Below the pieces are notes generated by a model, which made no database searches, was not told the DNA's origin, and saw only the letters and a program-made list of their open reading frames with translations. From Norana najaformis (lineage: Eukaryota > Annelida > Clitellata > Crassiclitellata > Hormogastridae), in contig OZ029913.1 in the NCBI GenBank assembly GCA_964023275.1, positions 54,533,976 to 54,597,975 of the forward strand: a stretch of 64,000 bases of DNA. Reading direction: 5' to 3'. Every line of letters begins with the position of its first letter. The first letter of the stretch is position 1. Both the position numbers and the translations under genes were made by a program. Below, in pieces: positions 1 to 13,300 of this stretch.

Positions 1-120
1 TGTCATTTTGACAGATTATATCGTCTAGCGTGACATAAGCTCGATAATTTTCGGCAGTTTCGTTGCTTTCTGTTGCCGAGTCTGCGTGTCGGAATTATTT
101 TTCCTTTCCAACACAGATTT

Positions 121-735
121 ACTGCAATTCGGATGGTTTCTTTGCCTGTTTTCATGACCTTCTGTGCCTGGAAGAGTCCACCTACAGGGGGGGACAGGCT
201 TCCAGCTTGACTCTCGAGCCTCGGACCTTCAGACCATCTTAGGAACGGCTCCCACTGTCAGCCACGGAACGGTTCAACTAACTAACGGCTTAACAACCTA
301 CCAGCCGGCGGGCGACGAATACCTGTCCGTCCTGCGTATATCCTTCGGATCGGGGAATATCTGAACGCCGCGTCGCTTTCCATCTGCGAGGAACTGTTGG
401 ACGGTGGGACAACCGCGTGCCATCGGCGGCGGATCACGTTGCCCATCGGCGTTTCCTCATCCTCGACGCTACATGCTTCAGAAACTTCGGGACTTCAGAA
501 CATGCCATCGTCTTTTAACTCTAGTTGGGAATCTGTTGGTATGGCTTTGCGTGTCTGCGCAAGCTTGCCATTGGTGACTCTTCTAGTTGTCTGAGCTATG
601 TTCACTTACAAGATACTATTCTGTTCTTAATGACACTTAACATCATTAGTGACTTTTAACATCAAGTCTAGCGCAGTGAGCGCCACTGATTCTTAGAGAG
701 GCGCTATACAAATTTCTGATTACAATTACAATTCT
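121..735 (+). repeat. Probable dispersed repeat ending in GATTACAATTACAA tail
   Basis: A CpG-richer block than its surroundings, ending in GGCGCTATACAAATTTCTGA then TTACAATTACAATT (about 700-735), the tail shared with many repeats in the window. Two short open frames (164-364, 397-594) match nothing I know. It lies in the partial last intron of spectrin. Confidence 0.45.
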
Positions 736-1093
736 GGTCTGGTTAACTCCCGCCACAGCAGAGTTATTTCCAAATTGCTCCTTCACTTATGCCCACCACC
801 CCAGCAAACTCTGCTAATAACTGAGAACACTGATCATACACTGGCAGTAAGAATATCCAGCAGCAAGGGAGAGGACTGGCCGTACACCCACATGTGCTGA
901 GGCTACGAAAAATTAAGTCTTTAATAATTCATACCAATGGCTACCTCTCAAGGTTAGCTCAAGGGACGGCACTTCTTCTTTTAAGCACTTGGGCTGACAA
1001 ATGACAGCGTAAAGCACCCTAGAAGTAGTATAATGCTGTATAAACTGTTGTTTTTACAAATATAATTACAGTTAAGTAAAAGATGCGAATTAC

Positions 1094-1302
1094 CATTCGG
1101 GATGTCCATCATCGATAAATCTCTGACATCTTTCACCAAGGTGTTTGATGGTGTTGGCATAATCATCCACCACCGACTCAGCATTGTCGTGCTTCTTTAG
1201 GAGCCTGTTGGTGCCGAACTCATCCTTACCATGATCATCATTCATCAAGTACAACTCCTGTTCACCCATCCACGACTCGGCTTCCGATGCATCAGAGAAG
1301 TA
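1094..1302 (-). CDS. Beta-spectrin exon 30 (last one in window)
   Basis: Residues 1595-1664: [20 protein letters not shown] and [20 protein letters not shown]. Ends after TG of a codon at donor GTAATT (1092-1093); no following exon could be found in 1-1091, so the next exon is outside. Confidence 0.94.
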
Positions 1303-4300
1303 CTAAAACAAAGCAATGGAGAGAAAGTCAGTAGCAGAGTTGTTCTTTAGATCACATTTATAACAAACTGTGTGCAACACAGTGGTCTATTTTGTCAGCA
1401 TGCTCAGTCCGTAATCAAACGGTTGCAGGTTCGAACCTGCAGAGTAGACTCTGCATACTGACCCTGGCCAAGTTTGTGCACACATGCCTGTCGCCAAGCA
1501 GAACTGCTTCATAAAGTCACAGGCTGGGAAGTAAACAGCTAGCCTTGCGATGCACTGGCCTCACATCTAGGACCTTGGGATTCATCCAATACTGACTGAA
1601 AGCCTAGGAAAAAGACAGGAGTGTTCTCCCTAAGTTTGACTAGTGGATACAGGATCTTTGCTCTAGATGCCCATCATGGAGCTGCCCAACTTGTGCTTAA
1701 AGGCTCCTAGAGACACAATGCTACAGAAGCTGTTGATTTCACAAGATTTGATTTGGAAACATCATGACCAAAGGTCACAGAGTTTCCAGTTGGCATGACA
1801 CTCAAAGTCTGACATATCTCACAGCTGGATGCTGTGTAGGACCTTTTCTTAGTCCCTTGTGCCAACATCTGATCTACGTAACACAACGTATCATACTCAA
1901 AGTTATGTGCTATTAAAAAATAGCAGTTGCTTTGCTAACCTGTTTAGCTGCTTCAGACTGTTCGAGCATGTTCTTTCGTTTCTCAACAGCTGCAAGAAGT
2001 TCCTCCCAACCAACATTCAATTCATCAATACCCTTCTGGAAACTGTCTGACTGGGGATGCCCAGACTCAATTAGTGACAGACCTTCATCAATCACTCGCT
2101 TCAAGTGTGTTTCATGGTTGTCGATTTCATTTTGCAGTGATCCGTTCTTCTTCTGTAGCATCTGAACGCTGAGCAGGGAATTGCCGTAATCGGCTGAAGT
2201 TGCCAGCCGCATTTTCTCCTTAATCCACATCTTCTCGTCTTCAATATTACGCAAGAACTGGCGAACTTTCTTAGCGTTGTCCAGTGCTTCACGTCTTTGC
2301 ATCAGTGGTATCAGGATTTTGGCAAACCTGTTATGGAAGCAATAAAATATCAGGTTGTTAAAAATCAATCAAACTGAAAAATCAATCAAAAATCAATTAA
2401 AGTAAACAGAACCAAAATTCCTGAATAAGATGGTAACCTAGTCCACAGAATTCATTCACATGCAATAAATCATCCTTACAACATACTTCTTATCATCTAT
2501 CTATCTATCTATCTATCCATCTATCTATCCATCTATCTATCTATCTATCTATTTTCATCTATATTTCTACCTGTTTGTGTACGTTTGTTTGTCTGTATGT
2601 ATCTGTCTGTCTGCCGGTCTGTCTGGTCTGTCTGTGAGCGGCAACATGAATGAAAATTTGATTCAGCTCTAGAATGTGACCTTGTTATAGAGCAACCTAT
2701 TGGTGATGTGGTACTTGTATAGCTTCCAAAGACAGTATTATCAGTAGAGTCCAGCATACCTCAATCCTAATCAGTAACTCTTCATTATACATCTGCAAAC
2801 CCACAAAAACACCAGTTATCATGTAACACGACAGGGCAATGGCTGTTAAAATTAACATACCGTTCCTCGACAATTTTCTTCTTAGCCCTGATCTTCTCTT
2901 CCTTCTCTGGCTCAAGCTCCTTGAGAAGACCTGTCTGGTTTTCCAGCTCCTGAACCTGGTTCTGCTTCACCTTCAGCTGACTTTCCAAGATCTAGAACAA
3001 AGACACATTGAGTTTTCATGAAACATTCATGAGACAAAGTTCTGTGAGCTTAAGCAACAGCATGAATTAGGTTTTCACATGTCAACTAGCTCAAAGGCAT
3101 TGCATGGGAAGTTCACACACGTGTGACACATGGATAAAATCCAAACAATAAACTTCAAAAGCATCCATAACTGCCTGTTATGCATGCTTTCATATATAAA
3201 AGGCACTCTAGCCAAATCTTTTAATCACCTTCCTTCTCAAATGTTATCATAAAAGCTTTATTTTTTAAATTAAAAACTAAACCACATTAATCAGTATGCT
3301 GTAATTTTGGTACAGGATTATTGCACCTGCACAACTCATTCAACTGATTATCGTTCTCCCATCCTGCAGAACTACCAATATGTTAAACTCTAAGAATTAG
3401 GAAGCTAGCCAGGCTTTAACAAAGAATTTACTAGCTAAAAGTGTGATTATTATCAAAGATTCTGTTTGGATTACAAAAAGGAAGTAAAAAAACAAAATGG
3501 TATTAATTTTGAAAATCTCTTCCTCCCTTGAATGTAATAATCTGCAATACAATGGCTCACTGGTTGATCACTCTCTATGTTATAACTAGGGCATGGGTTC
3601 AAATGCATCCAAGATGATCCCTGAGTAAGTAATACACACACAACTGCTTAGCAGCACTTACTAATGCGAATTCATTAAATAGTGCTGCTAAACAAATGTA
3701 ACAACATAATGCAACTGGAGATTTATTAATTTTAAATACTCACATTTTGCTTCTGAACAAGAAGGCTGACAGTCGTCAAGTCACGGCCGACATCTTCACT
3801 AATAATCTGGGATTCAACCTCGTTAATCCATCCATCGATGTCATCACAGCTCTGTTCGTAGAGCACGTGTTTGTTTGAGTCAAAGAGCCTCTGACCTTTG
3901 GCTTCTGTCAGGGCTTCTAACTGTTCCCACTGCTTCGTCAGCTCATCCAGCTTTGGCTGCACTTCCTGAAAAAATCACAGAATCAAAACCATTTTTAAAA
4001 TCTAACCCAATGACCTGTACAGTGCATAAAGCATCAAGGGAGATGTTGCTTATTAGACGAACCTGACTAGACACAGCAACTTTCGCTAAAAATTTCCAAA
4101 GTGTAGATGGCAAATAAGCATTGTTGTCACAACGCATAAAGCATCATTTGATAGGTGCTCATCTACTTAGGCTGCACTTCCTGAAATATATCACAGAATC
4201 AAAACGACATGTATAAGTCAATAAGTAAGTAAGTAACCTTTATTATGGCAAGACAAAATGCCAACATTTTACAAATAACAGTGCATACAAGCAGTAAAAA

Positions 4301-7300
4301 AGCATAATATCTGTAAAAATGTTGCGATATTATAAAACAGTTTAAACATCTAACTTAATATGCAGTTCAAGAGTAAACTAACCGCATAAAAGCCTAACTT
4401 TACATATAGCTTGAGAGAAACCTAACAGCATTTATGTTAGTGCAATCACAGGCACTGGTGTGTACAGCAATTTTTACATTTATACAGTGAGCGAATAATG
4501 AAGGATTTTTTGCGGATTTTATAAGTGGACCTGACTAGACACAGCAAATTTGGCTAAAACTTTCCGCCGACTAGGCAGCAAAAACAAATAAACATACTGA
4601 ATAAGCATGCTACTCCGATTATCTGGACTGTCATTCTTTGCTTTTGATGAAAAAAATGTAATAAAATTAACTTAACCACTTCCAGTTTCTGTTGAATAAA
4701 CAAGCAATTTTACACATTTACACTATTATTATTTGCTTCTGATAAACAAAAATGGACAAGCATCCACTAAATTTCTACTTTCATCTAAATAAGCATGTTA
4801 CTTTATCCATTTACACTATCATTCGGTGGTTCTTCTGAGTAAATATGCTAAATTATTTTAAAATAAACACTTCCCAGACAGCCACACTCATTGGGCCCAT
4901 AGAGGGCCCGCAAAGGCCCCGAACTATGCCACTTTTTAGCAACTGTTGGCCAGAATTGGGCCTAATACAGATCCAAAAACACCGCTTCTCAGGTTCTATC
5001 TTCTTCTGAATAATGGCACTGCTCCACTCATTTATGCTATAATTCTTTGCTTCTGCCTAGCTTTTTAACCTATTTGCACCATCATTCTTTGCTTCTGCTT
5101 AGTAAGAACCTCAAACGCACTTCTAGCTTAGTCTCAATCAGCATTTTTACCCAGCCCATTTGCACTATTATTCTTTGCTTATGTCACACTATCTTAACCA
5201 TTTCTACCTTCCGGTGGATAAGTATGCTATTCTACCTTTGCCAGTTCTGGTTTCTCCTGAATAAGTTTGTTTCCTTTTTCGATGATGTCTTCCAGTCGAT
5301 TCTTGTTCGACTTGATCTCGGACTCGAATGCCTGGTGACGCATGTATTTGCTGTGGATGTTCTTGGCATCTCTGTATGTCTCGTCCTGAGCTGCAAGCAT
5401 CTTTTCCCCAAGCCAGTCGCTCAACTAAACAAGAATCCATCAAAAATGGATACACATTTTCATAGACAGTAACTTCTAACCAGAAAACTTGCTTAATAGA
5501 TTTTGATTACTAAAAATACCAAACACGCATAAAAAGTTCTAACAAATGCAACATATCCATACTCCATGGATTTGAAAAAAGTTTCAAACTCTGTTCCTGG
5601 CAGGACAGTTAGGATTTGCAGTGGAAAACTGTTTCAGTGCAGTCTAATGCATTGCATGTGCTTGAGTTGCGGCATAATAAGGCAGTTTCAATGCATGGTA
5701 ATCATTAATCTGGCTGACTACGGACAGGAACACAAAAATCCCAGATGTAGTCTTTGTCTTCATAGACTACTAAGGCCTGCTAAAGAGATTACTTAACCAC
5801 CGTATCATAATGAAATAAATACAGAGTACCTCAAGTGATTAAAAATACTTTAACTGGCGACACTCACTTCATCACAATCCTGGTAAAACTGTTGCAGTGC
5901 AAGCAAGTCCTTCAGTCTCTCTAACTGTTCATACGCACGCTGCCTGTTGCCATCTCGTCTGTTCAAACAAAGACAATGTTCTCTGTCTTCAAAACTAACG
6001 CAGTGTCTACATTTACCTACAACTCATCAAAGTGGGCTCTTATAGCAATCATAATTGTAATTGTAATCATAAATTTGTATAGTGCCACTTTTAGAGAAAC
6101 CAGTTAGAGCACTCCCAATCTGACAACACACTACCACGATCGAACAAAAGTTCTAAAACTCTTAAGGAAAAGAGGCAGAGGAGGCCAACAAGCTCTCTAC
6201 CAAGTAAGCATATTCTGTTTGGTTACTGGCCATTAAAAGCAAAATAATCCATCAACTTAACGTGTGTCAGTATTCATGTGCCAAACTGTAAACATAAGGC
6301 ACAAGTTCTTATGTTGGCTAAGAAGCACCAATGCAACTGGTGCTACACTAGGGTCCAAAAATAGGTACATCTTCTGAAAATTATATGTCATTGTTATGTT
6401 AACAACGTATATGAAAAGCCTGCTTGTTAAAAATGTATATGAAAAGTCTGCTTGTTAAAAATGTATATGAGAAGTCTGTTTAAGAGTTATCTTAGTTTTT
6501 CATTTAGATTAAGAAATGTTGTAAAGCAACTGAACATACACAGAACATGGAAATGGCATTCTCACCTTTCCTTGGCACTGTCCACTTTCTGCTGTATTTT
6601 ATCAGCATTAAAATTGTTATCCTTGATCAGAGTTTGTCCGAGATTGAGGATTCCGTTCATCTTTTCATCGTTAGCATCTAATGTTGTGATGAAAGCTTCA
6701 TGCTCCTTGATAACATTCTCTGCTTGTTCAATGGTGTGCTGTTACAGAACATGAAATCATTAACGATTTACCCTGTGGTCATGGACCCTTCAACAGCCCT
6801 ACACAGAATATAAATGGTCTTCAGCTGAACAATTACTACAGGCTCAACAACCATCTTGGGGACACTGGATCATCATTCTTGTCACCCTCCCATCAATACC
6901 CAGCTAAGGCCAGTGAAACTAATGATCCAACCAGCAGACCCTGCATATGCTAGTAAAAGAACAGCCATCTTCAACTGCTTTCCCAAATCATCTAAAGGCA
7001 TCTTTCCAAATGAGGCCTTCATATTCTGTCACACAAGCTTGGTTTTCCTATTTTTCTTTTCAGCTTATTTAGCCAATCTGCACAAAAACTTGACACAAAT
7101 CAAAGAATTCTTACTGGAGTTTCTTCTTTTGAGAGGAATTTATCCTGTTGGCTCAGCAACACTTCTGCTTGTTTAACGTCTCGCATGAACTCCTGAAGTC
7201 ACAGAAGCTTATCATCACTATCCACATCATAGCACCAATGTCAAAATCAAAGCAACTGCAAAAATCTTCAATACCACAATAGTTTAATATATCTATCATT

Positions 7301-10300
7301 AACATAATTATAAATAATTACTCATCGTTTTATTACACGTCGTCGTCTTCACCACGAATCCCACTATCCTGTGTGATTCTTCATGATTATTCTAGAGTAG
7401 AACACTACAAGATACACTAATTAGCCTTTAAATGCCAAAATCTCATTATATCTTTTAGCAGGCAAAATAAAATCAAACAAATTTGCACAAACTACCACTT
7501 AGCAATAATTAGCAAATAAACAAGTTAGCCAACATAAAAACAATAAAAAACCAATAAGCAGCACGTAATTCAATATTTAATCAATAAATAACGAATTACT
7601 CAACGAAGACAAGAAATAATATTATTGTCAGAACATCTTTCATAATAACGATATTTCTAGGCAATTACATTCAGGTGGAGACTCTGTAAGAAGATATTCT
7701 GTTTATTCTTCCACATCTTCTGCAGGTCAATCCAATCGTCATTCAGTGCCTTCAGCCTCTATCATTTCACAGAAACAGAATAACAATTAATACTGATAAT
7801 TTAAAAGAACACAGATGAATCTGATACCTTTAAGAAATATCAAATACAACATTCACTTAATCTCTTCTTCCAGCCCTTCTTGGTAATTAATTATAACACC
7901 AGTATCTCTTCCATCCATCCCTTCCATCCATCCATCCCTTCCATCCATCCATCCCTTCCATCCTTCCCACCCACCCACCCAATCCCACCCACCCAATGCC
8001 ACCCACCCAAGCTTTGCTGGTTGACAAGATCGATAAACAATTCTTGCATATTGTAAATCTGAGCAGCATTTCAAAGCATCACCATCTAAACCGGCTCCAA
8101 TAAACTGACACAAGGACAAAAAACATCAACAAGAACTGTCTCAGATCTTTAAAAAAATGTCATAAGGCCACTAATGCAGAATTATGTTTGACTGACAGTG
8201 ATGAATCGATTAACATACTTAGGTCAGCAAAATCACTTTCTCATAAAAAGCGTGCAATAAATGCACATATTTAGATCTGTTAGAAAGTCAGGTTAGGTAC
8301 TTAAAACATGCTATGTTAAGTGTCTTGATACATACACACATACATACATACATACATACATACATACACACACACATATGCATTCAAACATACATCAAAC
8401 CAGTAATCTGTGATTAGATTTGATGTGACAAACCTCTCTTAGGAACATGTGCTGAACATCCTCTTGACCCTCAACTAGGTTGTCACCATACTCTTTCATC
8501 TTGGCATACTCCGGTGCATAGGCATCGATCTCTTCCTTGATCTGGTTATGCTGCAGCAATACCTTCTGAGACTCGGCTAGATCGTTGGGATAGTCTTCTG
8601 ATGCAATGGCTGTCTGAGTGCGTGCCAACCACTGCTGGAAGTGGTCGAGGTTCTGAAGGAAGTTCTGCAAATCGCTTGCTGTTCCCAGGCGCTCATCACG
8701 CACTTTCAACTGTCAATTAAAACAGCACTGCTTATTATCATTCCTTTCATCTTTTAATAATCTGCCAATTTAAAGTGCCCTGTGACACCATGTAGAATAG
8801 AAGCCATATCAATCGAGTCTCACATAAGCAATGTAGTAACAAAAGTTAAACACATAACCCTTTATCAAACTAACCCCTGAAGCAGTGTCCCAGCTCAAGG
8901 GATGCGAGCGAAAGTGTCAGCATTAGTAATATACAGTCAGGCAGCAAGTGGAGTGTTGTCTTCTTGCAGAAGGTGTATGTAAGTATCAACACACTTGCTA
9001 TAGCGGCTTGTAAGGAACTCACAAAAGGGCTGCCACAGTCGTCTGGTTCAGGTTCCACAGGAAGTTCTGCAAATCTCTTGTTGTTCAGAGACATTCAGTG
9101 TGCACTTGCAACTGTCATTGGGTGATTATGTACAGAGATATAGGGATAAACAAAGACATACTATAGCCCTTTCCTTAGCAAGACAAGGCAGTCATACAAG
9201 TGCACTTTTTGTAGTTTTCAGTAGTCAAGTAAACACTTGAATGGAAATGATATACCATTGTCTTCAGTTCTTGCCAAAGTTCCGTCAGTTGAGTGATCTT
9301 CTCTCGAATGATGGCTGCCTCCTCTGGCTTCTCTTCCTGAAGACGCTCAGCCTCTGTCTGTAGTGAATCCAACTGAAAAGAAAATCATTAGACACATATT
9401 ACTGAATGACAGTACAGAACATTTATAGGCAAAGACATTCTAAGTAGCTCCCCGCTATACTCAGAAATTAGAAATACTGAAAATATCCATATCAATCAAC
9501 TAGGTATATACAAGTCTGAAATTAGGAGCTAAAGTACACAGCGTTTACATTATATATGACTAGTTCAAAGAATATAGCAAGTAATACTCTTCTTTATTTC
9601 AGGTATGTGTTTTAGGTACAACATATGGAAGTATTTTTAATTACACAAAGAATATAATACAAAATATTCTTCAAAAGAATATTTTGTATTATATTCAATA
9701 TTACACAAATTTTATAACACATATTCAAGGCACAACACCTAGAAGTTTTATATTTTAATCACAAAAAATATGACTTCAAATATGCTTCTTTGTTTTAGAT
9801 ACAATTCTTCAATTCTGTGTCCAATTTAAAGTAAGGTGATAACTCCATACTCTAGCTATTGATATCAGCAAAAGGCTGTCAGCTGTTCTACCTTAGCCTG
9901 TATGGCAGCCAAGTCTCTCTCCAGTCCACTAAGACGGCGTTGCAGAGTGATGACACCAGCAAGGTCATTCCCGAGCTCATCGGTAGACTCAATCAGTTTA
10001 GCTTTGTCTCGAATCCATGTCTGCAAGTAAAACATCACTCAATATTACACAAATTTTATAACACATATTCAAGCCTCCCCTTAGATGGTTACTGTGTAGG
10101 GATCTTGAGCAAGTCCTTCACTCACAATAATTGCTCAGCACCGCAACTGATGCTCAATCATTAGACAGTGGCATTTAATAAATACAGAAATAATAATGAT
10201 AATATCTAAAAGGCCACATTATTCCATGGCTATTTATTATCTACAGACTGCTCTCTAGAAGACCATTAATGAAAATGAGCAATGTTGAGTTGTTGGCTGT

Positions 10301-13300
10301 GTTGTGTCTGCTGTTTCCAGACATTACAATTAACAAAGTATTGCCTTATTATGATCAGTGGCAAGCTAATAGCTTTAAATAAGAGCTTCCAGTAGGAAAT
10401 AATGTAATCACTAAAAAAGCAGAAAAACAACATCACACAAAAGAACGGTACCTCTAGGCTTATAACTGACTTAGTACAAAGAACACGCAACGACAACATG
10501 ATATGAATCAGACTTGAAAATTTAACAAAATTTACATTTAAGGCGCATCAAACTTAGTGTGTATTCTACAATTATATAAATTTATGCAATACCATTGTCT
10601 CCTGACAATCTGTCTGCCACTGATTCAAATCATGTGCCAACTCCAGGGTACTTCTCTTGTCATCTGCAACACCTTGAAGCTGTGCCCACCTAGTTAAAAC
10701 ATCAGGCAGAATGGCATTTAATCTTAAATGGCATGATTTCTAGTAATTGCTCGGGTATTCATGGACGCGTGCCATAGTGGCATGGTCTGTGCCTCATAAC
10801 CGGAGGGTTGTGGGTTTGAATCTGCCTCAAGCCACTGTGTAGCGACCTTGGACAAAATGTTTGTGAGGAAGGCAACGTGAAACCACTCACTCATCTCATC
10901 CCCCATGTGGCATAAAGCCAATGGACCAGCCTTTGGGCAGAGAAATCATCATCATCATCATCATCATCATGATCATCATCAGGAATTCACTACAAATTCC
11001 CTGAGGTAACTTCAGTCTGAATTCATATCATATCAATTCCCTATCTCAGTTATCTATTACATGTTTTAAATTATAGTCTGAATGTAATCTAATGTACCAA
11101 ACTAAGACAACATAACAAATTTACCAAGTGTACTCACTTTGTTACAACCTCTCTTAGTTAAGTGTATTGTGCGTGACATAAGTCAGAAGACAGGATAGCA
11201 TGACAATGGGTCTGTGGACTGATCTCTAGGCATTTGTAAGACTTACTTTACTTGCAGAAACAGAGCAGACCATGAGATTGTCATAGGTCTCCAAATAATT
11301 TTATCTGCATTTAAGAGATTCAAGCGCACACCAGCCAAAATGGGAAGTAAGTTAGTAAACAAGTAAGACATTTGTTAACATACCATGTGTCCGTCGGCTG
11401 CATGAGGAATTGTATTTATTGAAAGCCAAAAATCTAGCCTATGTTTCAAAGACAGCAAATCAACAGAAACAGAAAAGCTTACTTTTCACCGAGCTGTTTC
11501 TGACGCTCAATGACTCTGTCCGAATCTGGGTGATCACTGTCGAGCAGCTGACGTGACAAATTTCCAACTGTTGAAACTTTTTCAGCATTGGCTTTGAGCT
11601 CCTTATCGAAAGTATCAAACCTTGCTTTCAGGATCTCGACCTCCTCTTCATCTTCTGTGGCCACCATTGTATGCAACAGCTTTTCCTAAAGAAATGGTTC
11701 AAAGAACTAATTACTCATCATGCCAAAACAATAAACAAGAGAGATGCTCAAAAGTTGCGATAAAAAACATATATCAGTAACTCAAAAAAATACACTTACT
11801 CTAACAATACTAAAAATCCCTGACCATGCTTAGAAGCCTTAACAACATTCACAATCCTTCACAGTACTATGAATTCTTATCTTGACAACACTTAAAACCC
11901 TTGGCAACATTTTTGAAATCTTGACAACACTTAATATTTAACAACACTTCGAGTTTTTGACAATAAGCACAAAGTCATGACAACAGTCAGAATCCCTTAC
12001 AATGCTCGGCATCCTTGACAACACTCGTAATGTTTGAGACATCTGTAATTCTGACAACTACGAATGCAAAGCAACTACCTTTTCAGTGATCCACTGCTCC
12101 ACTCCATCAGCCTCAATGAAAACTGTGTAAAGAGCAAGCGCATCTTCCAGTCGCTGTCTACGCAGCTCTGCCATCTCTTTAAGCTGTCCATATTTGCGAT
12201 CGACAATAGCTAAACGATCTGTAACTTCAGATGAATCACGATCCTACACGAATATACATGCAAGTGTACAAAATCACTAAGAATGTATGTGCTTAATATC
12301 TCCAAGAGGTACTTAAAATGTATTATATAAATCACCAGATACATACATAAATATATAACTGTATACATACATTAATATATACCAATGTACAGTGATAATT
12401 CTGTATACTTACACATAAACATATTGCAAATACAGAGACATTCAAAAACGTGGGTTTGGAGAAAATTTATGAAAATCATTTGCACAGAACATCAAGGAAA
12501 AAAGGAGTTACTGAGGAGGAGAAAATGGTACTGAAAAGCATCAAAGAGATGAACCAGACAGGGTATGTACTTTACCTTACCTTATAATTAGGCAAAAAGA
12601 CAGTCTAACCAGATACCTGTTCACCAAGCTGTGATGCTTGTTCATGCAGCTGCTGAACAACAATCCCATAGTTTTGCACTTCGTCTGTTATGTTCTGAAT
12701 GAACAAAACAACAATAATTACCACAAAAATCTAAATAGGAAATGCCACTTCGCGTTCACAGACTTAGACATAAACACTTGCCAGACAACATAGTGGCAAC
12801 AATTCATAAACGGAAAAGTAGCTCAGGGAAGGAAATTTGCATCTCAGTGAGGATTCCTTCCTTCTTTAAACCATGGGCTCCCTGCTCATAGGCGTCAATC
12901 ACAACCCTCCATGTAGCTGACCACATATTTGTCATCCACCCTACGTAATATCTCAGTTAAGATTAGCCCACAGAAATATGAACCAACAGTCAAAACTCTA
13001 TGCACCTCAGTTAAGATTAGTGCACAGAAAGTTGCTTCTGCAGTTGTAATTGTAATCTGACATTTATAAAGCACAACTTCAAAAATACACTCATCAGGGG
13101 CACTCCCGACCCGAACCAGTGAGACCACTGTCATATAATACAGACTTCAGGCGCTTGCAAAACTGTGGAAGGGACAAACTGAGCCGCAGCTCTGGGGAAA
13201 GGTGATTCCAGCTGGTAGGTCCAACACAGGCAAAGCTTCTAGACCGAGCTGTAGCAGTGCACATAGGAGGGACAGTCAGGAGTCCAACGGAAGGCGACCA

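Noticed and set aside
900-1090. A 31st spectrin exon at the left of the window
   Set aside because: I searched 1-1091 on the minus strand for an acceptor followed by repeat-like sequence in the right phase and found none.
1420-1445. A tRNA gene at the GGTTCGAACC box
   Set aside because: The acceptor and anticodon stems do not form; the body continues as a SINE with other copies in the window. The same holds for 10805, 24880, 38410 and 56940.
5047-5472. 141-codon plus-strand open frame
   Set aside because: It is the reverse shadow of spectrin exon 26, which carries the conserved protein on the minus strand; the plus translation is low-complexity Leu/Ser.
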